NCBI GenBank assembly: GCA_947359465.1
Contig: OX375879.1
Coordinates: 91,934,578 to 91,998,577, forward strand
Direction: 5' to 3'
Length of the DNA: 64,000 nucleotides
DNA from: Metellina segmentata
Taxonomy: Eukaryota; Arthropoda; Arachnida; Araneae; Tetragnathidae
Shown: positions 44,178 to 54,984 of the stretch, one piece after another
How the letters are laid out: each line of letters opens with the position of its first letter
How positions within the stretch are numbered: position 1 is the first letter of the stretch
Position numbers and translations under genes: made by a program
Notes under the pieces: model-generated
What the model was told of the DNA's origin: nothing
The model's input: the letters and a program-made list of their open reading frames with translations, nothing else
Database searches by the model: none

Positions 44178-45160
44178 AACTGACCCCACGAAAAGAACTG
44201 TCACTGGAAACGTCGTGTTGGCCACGCAGCGACTAATAACACATGTTCGGGATATTTTAAAATATCTCATGTAATTGGCTTTCATAATTTTGTTCATATA
44301 TGAATTCGGAATTCATTCTGCTGAATTTCTATTGGTGATGTGCTAAAATCTTATCTAAGAAACAAGTGGGTAGCTGCAGCCGGTTGGTAGGGTAGAGGAC
44401 TATCAACCAGTTTTTCTTATCACAAACTTTTTTTGTAGTAAATAAATTGAACACAGCAATTTATACTCTTGTTAACCTTCAAATTAAGGTTTTTAATTGT
44501 ATTGAAAGGAAGTTTTAAAACTTAGGTGAATGTTTAATTTAACAATGATAATTATCCAAGGTTCTACTCTGCTCTTTGAAACATCAATCACGTAATTTTT
44601 TTTAATACTTAAGAACAAATTCCTTCAATTTAAATATTTTCATTTTGCAACACTGGATACCAACAGCATGTTAATATCTAGATTTTTAAAGTTATCTAAC
44701 TTGCTGCTTTATTTTATTGCTGTTTGCTTTTGTTTTTAATTACAGTTAATGCAAACGTAAGCTGAAAATATCAAAGGTCACATATACGAAACTTTGAAAT
44801 CTTTTTAGTAAATTTTAAACCTATTTGAAGAATTTTTAAAGTTACCTAAGTTGCTGCTTTATTTTATAAGTGTTTTTTTTTGTTTTAATCACAGTTAATA
44901 CAAACGTAATCTGAAAATATAAAAGACAACAATAATGACAGGAGAAATCACCAAAACCAAAATCGAAGCTATTGGATGACAGTCAAATGCTGTGGCAATA
45001 TACCAATTAGGTGGCAAAATAACTTTTATGCTGTAAACATTATTATGCGTTTATGTCATGGATGCTTCGTGGTAGCCCATGTTATAGGAATAGAGGATTA
45101 GAGTGGGATGTGGAGTATTAGAGTTTAAAACTCGATCTAACCAAAGATGATGGTGTATGG
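44178..45160. other. AT-rich stretch with a diverged tandem pair
   Basis: AAAGTTATCTAACTTGCTGC plus TTTATTTTATTGCTGTTTGC at 44690-44740 recurs as AAAGTTACCTAAGTTGCTGC at 44839-44895, followed in both by ACAGTTAATnCAAACGTAA. It is a 148-bp-step duplication. The rest is unassigned. Confidence 0.55.
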
Positions 45161-45166
45161 GGGGGG

Positions 45167-45412
45167 GGGGGGAGATGCACGTTAAATCTGCCATGGCCTC
45201 AAATGTTCTCACTATGTGGCCACAAATGTCTCAAATGTGGTTTGGAAGTTTGGAGAGGGGAGTGTCGGTTTGGGTGGGGCCTCGTCATCTGACGTTGGTT
45301 TAAAATTTTGAGGTGTACTTGGATTGATCCCCTTTCGGGATTGATATCGGACCCCATTGCCGATACCTTTCTGTTGCACACAGCATGCGACGTTAATTGA
45401 ACTACCTACATA
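45167..45412 (+). repeat. SINE body, forward, after a poly-G run
   Basis: Starts right after a run of about 15 G. Reads GTTAAATCTGCCATGGCCTC, GTTTGGAAGTTTGGAGAGGG, GGCCTCGTCATCTGACGTTG, ATTGATCCCCTTTCGGGATT and GCGACGTTAATTGAACTACC, the SINE body and tail. The head is missing. Confidence 0.75.
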
Positions 45413-45754
45413 CCCCATCTCATATTGAAGTAAATTTTTTAACATTGTTAAATGGTAAAACCTTTAAATTTTTTTTTAACAAATGTTAAATTTTTTTAAA
45501 CAACTGTTAACAAATTTCATGTTAACAATTTTTTTTAATAACTGTTAACAAATTTCATGTTAACATTTTAACATTTGTTAACAAATGTTAACGCATTTCT
45601 TGTTAACATTTTAACATCTATTACCAAATGTTAAGAAATTTCTTGCTAACATTTTAACATCTATTACCAAATGTTAAGAAATTTCTTGCTAACATTTAAA
45701 CATTTGTTAACAAATGTTAACATTTTAATATTTGTTAACAAGTCATCTAGAATC

Positions 45755-46115
45755 TGTTGTACAATTTTGGGCTCCATATAGAGAAAGGATATAGAATTAA
45801 TTGAAAGGGCACAGAGCTACAAAAATAATAAAGGGTATAGCAAATCTAGATTATAATGAACGTTTAAGTAAGCTCTAAACATGTATACACTGGAAAGAAG
45901 AAGAAGGAGGGGGGATTTGATTCAGCTTTTCAAGTTGGTAAAACAAGGGGACACAGAGGGCTTAAATTTCAATAGGGAAAAACAGAACAAGGGGCCATGG
46001 GTATAAATTGAATAACACACATTTTAATCGGGATTTAAGGAAAAACTACTACTTTAATAGGGTAATAGACAAATGGAACGCGTTGCCAGAAAATATATTT
46101 AATTCAAAGGGAGTG
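45755..46115 (+). pseudogene. Non-LTR retrotransposon fragment (post-RT region)
   Basis: Conceptual translation gives VVQFWAPYRERDIELIERAQ, then LERRRRRGDLIQLFKLVKQG and, near the end, a degraded R-x-x-W-N-x-L-P motif (DKWNALPE-like in DNA at about 46070-46095). This order is typical of the region after the reverse-transcriptase domain in jockey/CR1-like elements of arthropods and vertebrates. Several stops are present. The catalytic part of the reverse transcriptase is absent. Confidence 0.7.
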
Positions 46116-46164
46116 TAAGGGTGATAGTTGGATTTCTCACAGGTCACTATCACCTAAGAAAACA

Positions 46165-46430
46165 CCATCATAGGATGGGAATCTTTAACGAAGAACCTCT
46201 ATGAAGGAAATGCAATATGGTGGAGGAAACAGCCCACCATATACTTTTTGAATGCGAAGCTCTGCTTCACATAAGGCACTCGTCTAGTTCTTGGAACAGA
46301 ACTTGATACAATTCACGAAGATCCTGTCAAAAGCCTTTTGGCCTTTCTTAAGGAATCTGGCTTTCTTTGACAGGAGTGTCGAAAAACAATGGGGTTTGGT
46401 GCAATATTCCCTAGTGGAATCAGCACCTAG
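46165..46430 (+). pseudogene. Second retrotransposon fragment (C-terminal, Cys-rich tail type)
   Basis: Around 46215-46275 the reading MVEETAHHILFECEALLHIR is the E-E-T-x-x-H-hydrophobic-L-x-x-C motif found at the C-terminus of jockey/I-type retrotransposon polyproteins after RNase H, followed by FWPFLRNLAFFD-like text at about 46335. A different family from the fragment to its left is possible. Stops and frame changes are frequent. Confidence 0.6.
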
Positions 46431-46729
46431 GGCTTACCTGACCTCCCCACTCACTATGACTATGAATATGACTATAAGGGAGTGTACGAATTTAAAATAC
46501 AATTGGATAGTCAGTGGGAATCGGGGAATTCATAAACAAAGAACCAGTCTTGTTGGGCTTGAGCCTGTAGCTGGTCGTCAATTTTTGTATTTGTGTTAAC
46601 AAATTTCTTGTTAACATTTAAACATTTTTTAACAAAAAAATGTTATAAATTGAAACATTGAAATCACTCCATTTCAGTGCAAAAATTTAACAAAATTTAT
46701 AAATTATCTTAAATTGTGCCATCGTTTCT

Positions 46730-47790
46730 CTACGATGGAATATGTATTTAGGCTTAAGTTTTTTATACCACCTGATGCAGGCGACGTTCCAAATTGCATC
46801 GAAATATTTCTACGCCCGAGGCATGGTAATTAAACGAAGAAAAACCTTCTCAACTACCAGCTAGGGCTTCCATCGAAAAACAACCCACCCCAAAACAGTT
46901 TCTTAATGAGCAATCTTCGAGTGAGGCCCATCACGCGAGCCATCGAAATTACGAACCAATCGATATCCATCGATACTTCAAACCCGACAATGATTATAAG
47001 ATTAAGGAAACTAAAAAAAGGGGGGAATCGATGAAACAATTCCGATTCCGAAATAAAGGTTTTCCTGTCCGAAAATACGTAGTCGATAAGGACCAATAGA
47101 GATTAAGCGATCTAGTCTTCCCCTTATTCCTCCTCCCTTAACATGTCCTCCCCACTGAAGGCCTTTCCTAGGGGGTGGGGGACCTCAAAATGTCCTCATC
47201 TTCCTATCTTCCTCGGGGAGGAGGGGGCTAAACCTTCCATTCTTTTTTTTTCTTCTCTTCTGGCGTGTGCGTGGGGGCGGGTGGGCCAGTTGGCTTCCGT
47301 TCGTTAGAGAAGGGCCGTATGGCGGGAAAGTTTTGCGTCCGGCGTGTTGTTGCCATGGTTACTGCCAGGGGGAGAGTGCCAAAGCCACAACAGATGCTGC
47401 CGCTTCTTTATCAATCTCCTTGCTTTCCACGGCGAGGTGGCTGATTGGGGGAGGAGATGAGCCTTTTCCTCACCCCCTCCCATCCGTCTCTGATAAGCCT
47501 CCTTCATCAATTTAAAATCTTCTCTCTCTCTCTCGCCATTCCCACACCCCTCTTCTTCTTCCGGATGACCCGAACGTTTATATGCTTAGGTATGGGTGAA
47601 ATATTAGCTGTGAGGTGATGCCTAATTTTTGGGGACTTTTTTCGTTCCTTCTGGTTTTCGTTTTTTTTTTTTGTGTTTTTCGGTGCTGTGGCTTTCGGAC
47701 GGCGGGTTCCGTTTTCCCGAGATTTATTTCGGCTCCGGTTTATTGAGGAATAAAATTTAACCCTGGGTTGGGGTTGTGGGGGGTGTACTG
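46730..47790. promoter_or_regulatory. G+C-rich island D with X-box-like and CCAAT motifs
   Basis: A repeat-free, complex segment. GTGCGTGGGGGCGGGTGGG (Egr/Sp type) is at about 47267, GTTGCCATGGTTAC (one base from a perfect RFX X-box palindrome) is at about 47349, and GGCTGATTGGGGG, an inverted CCAAT box, is at about 47440. The left part (46730-47100) has many ATCGAT/ATCGAA words. Opposing frames of 82 and 68 codons (47267-47515) have no recognisable domain. Candidate promoter or enhancer. Confidence 0.35.
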
Positions 47791-47885
47791 GATGAAGAAT
47801 GGACAGTTGTATGAGTACCTAAATGTGTCGAATTCGCGAAATAAGGGTGAATGTTTGACAGGTGTTTTTTGTTGTTGTAAATTAG

Positions 47886-47979
47886 GTTAGGTAATGGTAA
47901 TTTTAGTTAACGTCAAACTAGAGCAACACAACGGGCTATTGACGACGGTCCGGGATCAGTCCCTTAAGGGAAGATCCAA
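47886..47979 (-). repeat. SINE tail/body fragment, reverse
   Basis: GTAATGGTAATTTTAGTTAA, CGTCAAACTAGAGCAACACA, ACGGGCTATTGACGACGGTC and CGGGATCAGTCCCTTAAGGG: a low-divergence SINE 3' end, truncated after about 95 bases. Confidence 0.8.
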
Positions 47980-48073
47980 TTTAGGTTAGATTTACATGTA
48001 TGTTACAATGAAGTGTAAGGAATTATATAAAAAAAAAATTAACTAATTTTACTAGGCAAGGGACGCCGAACAA

Positions 48074-48300
48074 CCGGTCTAGTGGTCAAGGTGTTGGCTT
48101 CTGGATCGGAAGGTCTCTGGTTCGAATCCGGGTCAGGGCATGGATGTAAATTGTGCTGTCCTTTGTTAGGGTCAATGATGGTCCACCCACTGGGTGCCCC
48201 TTCACAATTGACCATCACTTCTGGCCTTGTACAAGGCTACAATGACTTCGGTCAATTCTGTACTGTATTGTATTATGTATTGTATTTGTCTTTGCAATCT
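48074..48300 (+). repeat. SINE of a second body type with the same tRNA-like head
   Basis: Head CCGGTCTAGTGGTCAAGGTG and CTCTGGTTCGAATCCGGGTC (good B box GGTTCGAATCC) closely matches the head at 32857. After GTCAGGGCATGGATGTAAAT the body differs: GTGCTGTCCTTTGTTAGGGT, CCACTGGGTGCCCCTTCACA, CTGGCCTTGTACAAGGCTAC, ending in TGTATTGTATTATGTATTGT-type repeats. A functional tRNA is rejected because the anticodon loop is not canonical. Divergence looks low, so this may be a young copy. Confidence 0.78.
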
Positions 48301-48889
48301 GTACCCAGCCTTGCCATTGGAAATTTAAAAAAAACTAGTCAAGGGATTTTAATCTTAGTTCTTGCATTTTGCAACTTTAACTCTCTGGTCGTCGGGTTGT
48401 TTTCGATTAATGTAGGATTCCTTATAGACCAAGACGGATATAATCGTTAGATAACCACTAATAACTATTTAAAAAAATAAGGATATTTTGGAAAATGAAG
48501 TTGTTGGTAGACTAGGGCGTCATCAGGGAGGAGTCTTATCCAGACAGCACGAATGATGTTTTCGACGTGTGAGCAGCAATACGAAGAAAATATATTGCTT
48601 ACCATGCTATGTTTGCAGCTTGCATGAATAGTTTTGACTTTCTTTTCCTTATTGATTACACCTCGGCTGTTTAGTTCTTTACTTTTTAATGTTTTTGTTA
48701 CAATTATATCTGTTATAATACTGAAATTATTATGCGTACTCAAATCCATGTTTAAATACATTTTGGTTTTCACTGACGATAAAGTAGTCCAATTTTCTCT
48801 TCATATGATTAAATGAAATACCATTGAATTTAGTTTGAGCTATTAAAGATTTAAACAACTAATCAGCCGTTAAAAGTTACCGTCAAGTT
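48301..48889. other. AT-rich stretch, nothing recognised
   Basis: Frames at 48465-48816 on both strands overlap each other and have no known domain. Confidence 0.4.
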
Positions 48890-49076
48890 ACCAGATCTTT
48901 ATGAAAGAGATATCTCATTATTAGAAGAAAACGTGTGAGAGTTATTTTGATGAGAAGGAGATGTATCACGTCATCATCAAAAACTCGGCAATACGTTGAT
49001 GACGAGATATCTCGTCATTACAAAAGTTGTTCGGTTTTCGATGCTGTGAGATAACATGTTGAAACAACTTGAAGAG
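48890..49076 (-). mobile_element. Palindrome-rich MITE copy 8
   Basis: ACCAGATCTTTATGAAAGAG, ATATCTCATTATTAGAAGAA, then ACTCGGCAATACGTTGATGA and the palindrome GACGAGATATCTCGTC at about 49002, ending GAAACAACTTGAAGAG before TTGA. The left end is diverged. Orientation is the same as the copies at 10.9, 12.3, 25.1 and 36.2 kb. Confidence 0.72.
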
Positions 49077-49080
49077 TTGA

Positions 49081-49565
49081 ATAGCGATAAATGTGATAAT
49101 GTGGAGCTTCTGAAGTTTTAAATTTTGAGAAGTCAATAGTACGGAGTGTTTTTAATAAATGCACCCAATTTTGTTTTGCTTAAATAACATCTAAATTAAA
49201 CATTTTTAATTATTTATTTCGATCTTTACATTTAATTAATGTCAGTATTCATGAAATAACATGTATTTGGACACATTCCAAATAAACGCCTCTGGGCTAG
49301 TGGTAATTACGGGCTCTTTCTACCACATTTCCCACTACGTTAAGGCACATATACGAGGTGATTTGTTCAATTTCTTCTCAAATGTTTTCTTAGAGCCGTT
49401 GAACCACTGTTGTCTAGTTAGCGTAGAATTATTCCTTTATATCTAGTCATAGAGAAACAAATCCGGCACCGCTAAATAAGTGGAAAGAGGTCACCGATCT
49501 ATATCACCCGATTTTATTCAGCTAGGAATTTTATTCTTTCGAATTCAAATGATTTCACAAGCTCA
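49081..49565. other. AT-rich stretch, nothing recognised
   Basis: No repeat or gene recognised. Confidence 0.4.
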
Positions 49566-49728
49566 CAGGTTGTCCTTGTCGTCCGACCATCCTTCAAAAT
49601 TATGATGTCCTTGAATCGTTTTGTAATAAAGTTGTACTTGGATTTTTCCCTTCAGGATTGATCGCGGACCCTCAACGATAACCTATTACCCTGCTCCAGT
49701 GCTACTTTAATTAACCATCTACCAGAAG
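49566..49728 (+). repeat. SINE body fragment, forward
   Basis: GGTTGTCCTTGTCGTCCGAC, TTGTACTTGGATTTTTCCCT, TCAGGATTGATCGCGGACCC and CTGCTCCAGTGCTACTTTAA then TTAACCATCTACC: the second half of the SINE. The head is missing. Confidence 0.75.
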
Positions 49729-49870
49729 GTTGAATGAGGTGTATGGCATGTTGTACCATCGTGTTGAGATTACATGTAATGTGAACCTTGTTGGCCTATT
49801 TCAGTTAGAAATATGCTTCATATTATCGTTGAGTATCATTTATAATTGACAGTAATTGGCATCCTTGTAA

Positions 49871-50050
49871 AAATGGCGGAAGTTTGAAGAGTGGGGTGCC
49901 AGATCAGGTGTTGCCTCGTCATCTGACCGTGGTTAAAAATTACGTGGTGTTATCCTGGGATCTTTCCCTTAGGGGATTGATCCCGGAACGCCGTCAATTG
50001 CCCGTTTTGTTGCTCTAGTACAACGTTAGTTAAAAATTACCAATTATTAC
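49871..50050 (+). repeat. SINE body, forward, low divergence
   Basis: GCGGAAGTTTGAAGAGTGGG, GTGCCAGATCAGGTGTTGCC, TCGTCATCTGACCGTGGTTA, TTCCCTTAGGGGATTGATCC, CGTTTTGTTGCTCTAGTACA and AACGTTAGTTAAAAATTACC. The head is missing. Confidence 0.82.
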
Positions 50051-50054
50051 CTAG

Positions 50055-52072
50055 CAAAAATGGTAAATAAATGCCCTAATTTCAAATTGAGTCATCATTA
50101 ATTGCTGTCATAATTAATTGCGCAAACGGTACCAAAGAATAACAATGTTTCGTTTGAAAGTTAATCCAAGAAAAATATTGCTTTTATATGGAAAATACAC
50201 TATGTAATAAACTTATGTATTCCATACTGTCAATTGATCCATAATAACACATGGGAAGTTACTCTAATGCACTACTAACTGAAATAACTGCAATTCTATT
50301 TTATTTCGCTTTTAAGGAACTCCGATGATAATTAAAAGCACCGACATTCGATGATAGTTAAGAGGAATTAAGTATTCTCGCACCATGTTGCTCTACGCTT
50401 CCCCACGACATTGCGATGGCCTGATTAAAGTGTGATTTTCCAAGAACTTCAAGGCGTACCAAAAATGAAGCTTAATTGTGTATGCATCACTCGAAATTGC
50501 GAAACTGCTTAGAAGATTTTCACCACAACCACAAGATAGAGATTGCTGATGTTCATTATACCCACCACGATATGAATTGCAGTGAATTAAGTCAGTAGTC
50601 TGTAATTGGAGACTGTCAAATTAGGCAGAATATAATCTTTAACCCTTGACTACGGCTATAGATATAACTGGCGCGATTCTTATAATTTTCAAGGTACAAC
50701 TATTGTACCTGGTCGTAGTCTAAATGCTTACGTGGAGCGATTCTTATAACGTTCAAAGTACAACTGCTGGATTGGCGGTTGTCTAAATGTCAGGACCAAC
50801 AAATGCATTGTGTAGAAGCAATGCTACATTTATTCATTTAACCTATAACTTAAAAATAATAATTTTACAAATTCGGTGATTACAACTTCAGTTTCATTCT
50901 AAATGGTAAAGTAAATTACAAATATTTTGGCTTACATTGTTCTTTACATTCATTTAATGTAAAGTTATAGGTTACCCAAGGATCGGTTGGTCGGCCAATG
51001 TACAAACAATTGAATAAGCTGCGCTTATTTAACTGATTTTTGTTTCGACAGTAAAGATTGACTAAGGGATATGAGTAATTGAGAAAAACTGGATCATCCT
51101 GACCTATTGGCTGCGATCCCTTATGGTACAAGTTTTAATGATCATACCTGGTGTGCTAATATATTTAAATAAAGCTGCAGTACACACATGGTCTTTAATA
51201 TCATTCCTCACTTTAAAAAAATACTCGATTACAGGCATGTTTAGTTTTGCACGGTATAATTAAACGCTCAATACTTTCTATGAATGTATGAACGTATTCA
51301 AGTTATATTAAGTAAAAAATCAATTATGAAGTAATATACTTCCCGGAGTCGTTAGAGTTAAGAGGTAGTTTGTATAAACAACCAAATTTAACTTAAATAC
51401 AATTAATAGCGAGCTTTCCGGATTTATATATAATGGACATGCAAAATTAACGATAGTAAAACACGCATGCAGAGGTAAAAATACATGGATTTCCAGCGCT
51501 CAAAATTTTAAGCACTTCCTAAATTCAGGAATACTTGTTTAAATCAATTGCAAAACTTATTGCGTTTAACAAAAACAATGAATCAATAAATTATCTGTGG
51601 TACTTAAAACTTTAAATCCAATCAATTCCTTTAACATGAAAAGTGATCTTTTGCAACCTTTCTGAAAATAAAATTCAAAAATAAAATTCGGAAGTTAAAA
51701 ATTATTTTTGAAAACTAAAATGAAGTTCTCTTTTAAAAATATAGACATTTAAGTGCAAATAAATGCTATGGCACAAAATTTGGCTGCATGGAGAGAAATT
51801 GATAAAGAACTCAAGTAACAAAAAATCCATATAAAAATGTAAAATACTTTAATTTGTAAAAAAATGCTTTATACTTTAATTAAAAAAACATAAACTCGAT
51901 GGTTCAAAACAATTTTTTAACAATGAGGCAATTAAATCTAAGTAGATAACCAACGTAATCTTTTAATTGATGGATTTTGTGCTGCAAATGATAGGCCACT
52001 TTTCAAAATTTCCAGGCGGCCAAAACATTTTTAAATAAAAAAAATAATTTTGAAAATAATAAAAGTTTATCT
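50055..52072. other. AT-rich stretch with a small direct duplication
   Basis: GCGATTCTTATAATTTTCAA-GGTACAAC at about 50673 recurs as GCGATTCTTATAACGTTCAA-AGTACAAC at about 50737 (step 64). Otherwise very AT-rich with no recognised element. Confidence 0.45.
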
Positions 52073-52504
52073 ACTATGTAAGAAGTCTTGTTATATTAAC
52101 TCAAAAAGTAATAAGTATTCATTCAAACAATCAGAAATTATTTTGATCCTCTAAATATTTGTTTTTAAATTTTTTTAATCGTGGAACATAGTACTGTGTC
52201 TTACCACTATGTTATCCAAACCATCCCAATAAACTATTTTGAAAATCGATCTTCCTCAAATAAACGAACAAAAACAACCAAATTAAATTGATTGGTACAT
52301 ACTATGTAAGAAGTCTTGTTATATTAACTCAAAAAGTAATAAGTATTCATTCAAACAATCAGAAATTCTTTTGATCCTCTAAATATTTGTTTTTAAATTT
52401 TTTTTAATCAAATTCCAAACCATCCCAATAAACTATTTTGAAAATCGATCTTCCTCAAATAAACGTACAAAAACAACCAAATTAAATTGATTGGTACATA
52501 CGAT
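52073..52504 (+). repeat. Recent ~228-bp tandem duplication with a 38-bp difference
   Basis: ACTATGTAAGAAGTCTTGTT starts copies at 52073 and 52301. They are nearly identical (GTATTCATTCAAACAATCAG, GAAAATCGATCTTCCTCAAA, TTAAATTGATTGGTACATAC). The first has about 38 extra bases (CGTGGAACATAGTACTGTGT, CTTACCACTATGTTATCC) that the second lacks. Confidence 0.92.
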
Positions 52505-52632
52505 GACTCAGGCTATAGTCCGAACAAAAGTATTACCATTTAAAATTTCAAACTCCTAGAGAAATATTACAGGTATGTCAACGCTCAACACAAGTAACAG
52601 TGGAACAAGAAATCTAGAAGTGAAATAAAGTA

Positions 52633-53120
52633 CAGTGAAACTTCGATTAACCGTCAGGATCGGGAATGTGACCATGACGATTGATCGAATAGATATAAAA
52701 AACCTTATACAACCCATCCATTGCATATGAACAAATGATAAAAAATTCACGTTTACGAAATGGAAATACATTTCACATACATGTATTTTATTTTATAGAA
52801 ACACTATATATACAATTTAAAGTACACTACATATCTACGTAATACATTAAGTACAGTATAGTACATATCTACGTATTATTACATGAACTTATGTTAATTA
52901 TGAATTTATATTGCATGAACACTCCGGTATTTCGGCTTTTCAGAAGTAAAGCGAAGATGATTTTTCATGGCAATCTGCTTACTGTACATAAAATACAGTA
53001 TGCCTCTACGTGTGTGCGTACTAATAACTTTAAATATTTAATTAATTCACTTTTAATAACGGACTGACGGCTAACACAAACTGACTGTTAAAAGAGTGTC
53101 GGTCAATCAAAGTTTCGCTC
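52633..53120. mobile_element. pogo/Tigger-like MITE, about 490 bp, TA flanks
   Basis: Left end CAGTGAAACTTCGATTAACC-G follows TA (52631-52632). The right end, read in reverse, is GAGCGAAACTTTGATTGACC-G followed by TA (53121-53122). The C-A-G-T-n-n-A-A-C-C-T-C-G-A-T-T-A-A-C-C-G pattern is that of Tigger/pogo terminal repeats. The left end continues GTCAGGATCGGGAATGTGAC, also typical. There is no transposase inside; a 71-codon minus-strand frame over the left end is fortuitous. Confidence 0.7.
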
Positions 53121-53159
53121 TATGTTTCACTCTATATCTCCAGTTGAAAAGTGGATTAT

Positions 53160-53690
53160 CTCAAACCGTTGTTATACTAAAATCCAAAACCCCAACGATC
53201 CCTCAACAGATTCAATTAATTTAACCACCCGAATTCCTCATTAATCTGATCCCAAACGGAAAAAAGCTCTTGAACTCTCCACCCCTTAATCTCTCCCCAT
53301 TCACGCATTAACACCCCAGGGACCAACGAGCACTACCCTCACACCACTTTTCCTCGAGAACCCACCTCCTTTTCGAGCAAGATGCCTGCCTGCCAAAAAG
53401 CAAGGTCCTCGAGCAAGGTCAAGCGGGGATCAAGGCGTTGAGATCCGCGCATGAATATGGATGCGGACTCAGTCATTAGAGAGCCCCCCTCTCTTCTCTC
53501 TGGTGCGAAAGAGCTGAATTAAAATACGGAATATGCAGATTCGACGATTTACTGCCCTCGCCTCAAAGAATACGGCCAGCACTCCAAAGACTTGGAGACT
53601 CCAGACTTTTTTCCACCCTCATCCCGTTCCGGTTTTGGCCTGAAATGAGAATCGCTGAATTGTAAATAGCGGAGGATGATGAATTTTTTA
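53160..53690. promoter_or_regulatory. G+C-richer island E
   Basis: Complex sequence with AACCACCCGAATTCCTCATT, GAGCAAGATGCCTGCCTGCC, GGTCAAGCGGGGATCAAGGC and GTTGAGATCCGCGCATGAAT. Only a 66-codon frame without known domain. Composition is like islands A, C and D. Candidate conserved non-coding DNA; an unrecognised exon cannot be excluded. Confidence 0.28.
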
Positions 53691-53809
53691 GGGTGTGAAA
53701 AAATGATATTATTTTGAAGAAGTGGTTAATCGTAGATAGTACACTAAATACTACTAAAACCACATATTGTATGTGCTCGGAAGAGCTTTAATTAGGAAAC
53801 TCATTGTCC

Positions 53810-54885
53810 TAGTTGTAAGGTAGATAAAATAAGGATTTAGTAGCAAAGGTCATGTATAAAGGATTTAAGAACAGTAAAGATCATATAGTAAAGACAATGT
53901 AGTGAAGATCATATAGTAAAGATAATGTAGTGAAGATCATATAGTAAAAATAATGCAGTAAATACTTAGGGGTAAAAATCATGTCGTAAAGATTTAGAGT
54001 GGTAAAAATCATGTAGTAAGGATTTTGAATAGTCAAGATAATATAATAAAGATAATGTAATAAAGATCATATAGTAAAGATTTAGAGCGGTAAAAATCAT
54101 GTCGTAAAGATTTAGTGTGGTGAAAATCATGTCGTAAAGATTTAGTGTGGTAAAAATCATGTAGTAAGGATTTAGAACAGTAAAGATCATATAGTAAATA
54201 TAATGTAATAAAGATCATATAGTAAAGATTTAGAGTGGTAAAAATCATGTAGTAAGGATTTAGAACAGCAAAGATCATATATAAAAGTTATTGTAGTAAA
54301 CATCATATAGTAAAAATAATGTAGTAAAGATCATATTTAGAGGGGTAAAAATCATGTAGTAAAGATTTAGAGTGGTAAAAATCATGTAGTAAGGATTTAG
54401 AACAGTAAAGATCATATAGTAAAAATAATGTAGTAAAGATCATATAGTAAAGATAATGTAGTAAATATCATATAGTAAAGATAATGTAGTAAATATCATA
54501 TGGTAAAGATTTAGAGTGGTAAAAATCATGTAGTAAGGATTTAGAACAGCAAATATCATATAGAAAAGTTAGTGTAGTAAACATCATATAGTAAAGATAA
54601 TGTAGTAAAGATCATATTTAGAGTGGTAAAAATCATGTCGTAAAGATTTAGAGTGGTAAAAATCATGTAGTTAGGATTTAGAACAGTAAATATCATATAT
54701 TAAAGATAATGTAGTAAAGATCCTATAGTAAAGATTTAGAGTGGTAAAAATCATATAGTAAGGATTTAGAACAGCAAATATCATATAGTAAAGTTAGTGT
54801 AGTAAACATCATATAGTAAAGATAATGTAATAAAGATCATATTTAGAGTGGTAAAAATCATGTAGTAAGGATTTATTAGTAAAGA
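53810..54885 (+). repeat. Compound minisatellite (AGTAAAGATCATAT family), ~1.07 kb
   Basis: Built from two alternating words, AGATCATATAGTAAA / AGATAATGTAGTAAA (about 15 bases each) and a longer block GATTTAGAGTGGTAAAAATC-ATGTAGTAAGGATTTAGAAC. The long block recurs irregularly at about 53995, 54080, 54160, 54228, 54365, 54508, 54640 and 54740. Two frames that read M-I-F-T-x-L-N repeats are artefacts of the tandem structure. Confidence 0.92.
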
Positions 54886-54984
54886 TAACATTTCCATGAG
54901 GAAACATCAATACAGGTTATTGAATAGGCTGCTATCTTCTGTCGATTTGATAATCAGATATCCGTTTTGCAACCCACTGTCTGA

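Larger units (their letters stand above)
45430..46655. repeat. GTTAAC palindromic AT-rich array, interrupted by a LINE remnant
   Basis: At 45430-45745, words built from GTTAAC and its extended palindrome TTTGTTAACAAATGTTAAC recur every 25-45 bases with ATTTCTTGTTAACATTTT linkers. The same text resumes at 46595-46650 (GTGTTAACAAATTTCTTGTT). The 845 bases between are unrelated and contain retrotransposon remnants, so the array was split by an insertion or the repeats flank the insertion by chance. Confidence 0.75.

Noticed and set aside
48074..48150. Possible tRNA gene with good A and B boxes
   Set aside because: The anticodon loop lacks the conserved T33, the acceptor stem does not pair, and the sequence continues as a SINE body.
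53966..54278. Repetitive proteins of the M-I-F-T-x-L-N type
   Set aside because: They are translations of the minisatellite in two overlapping frames and are interrupted wherever the array changes phase.
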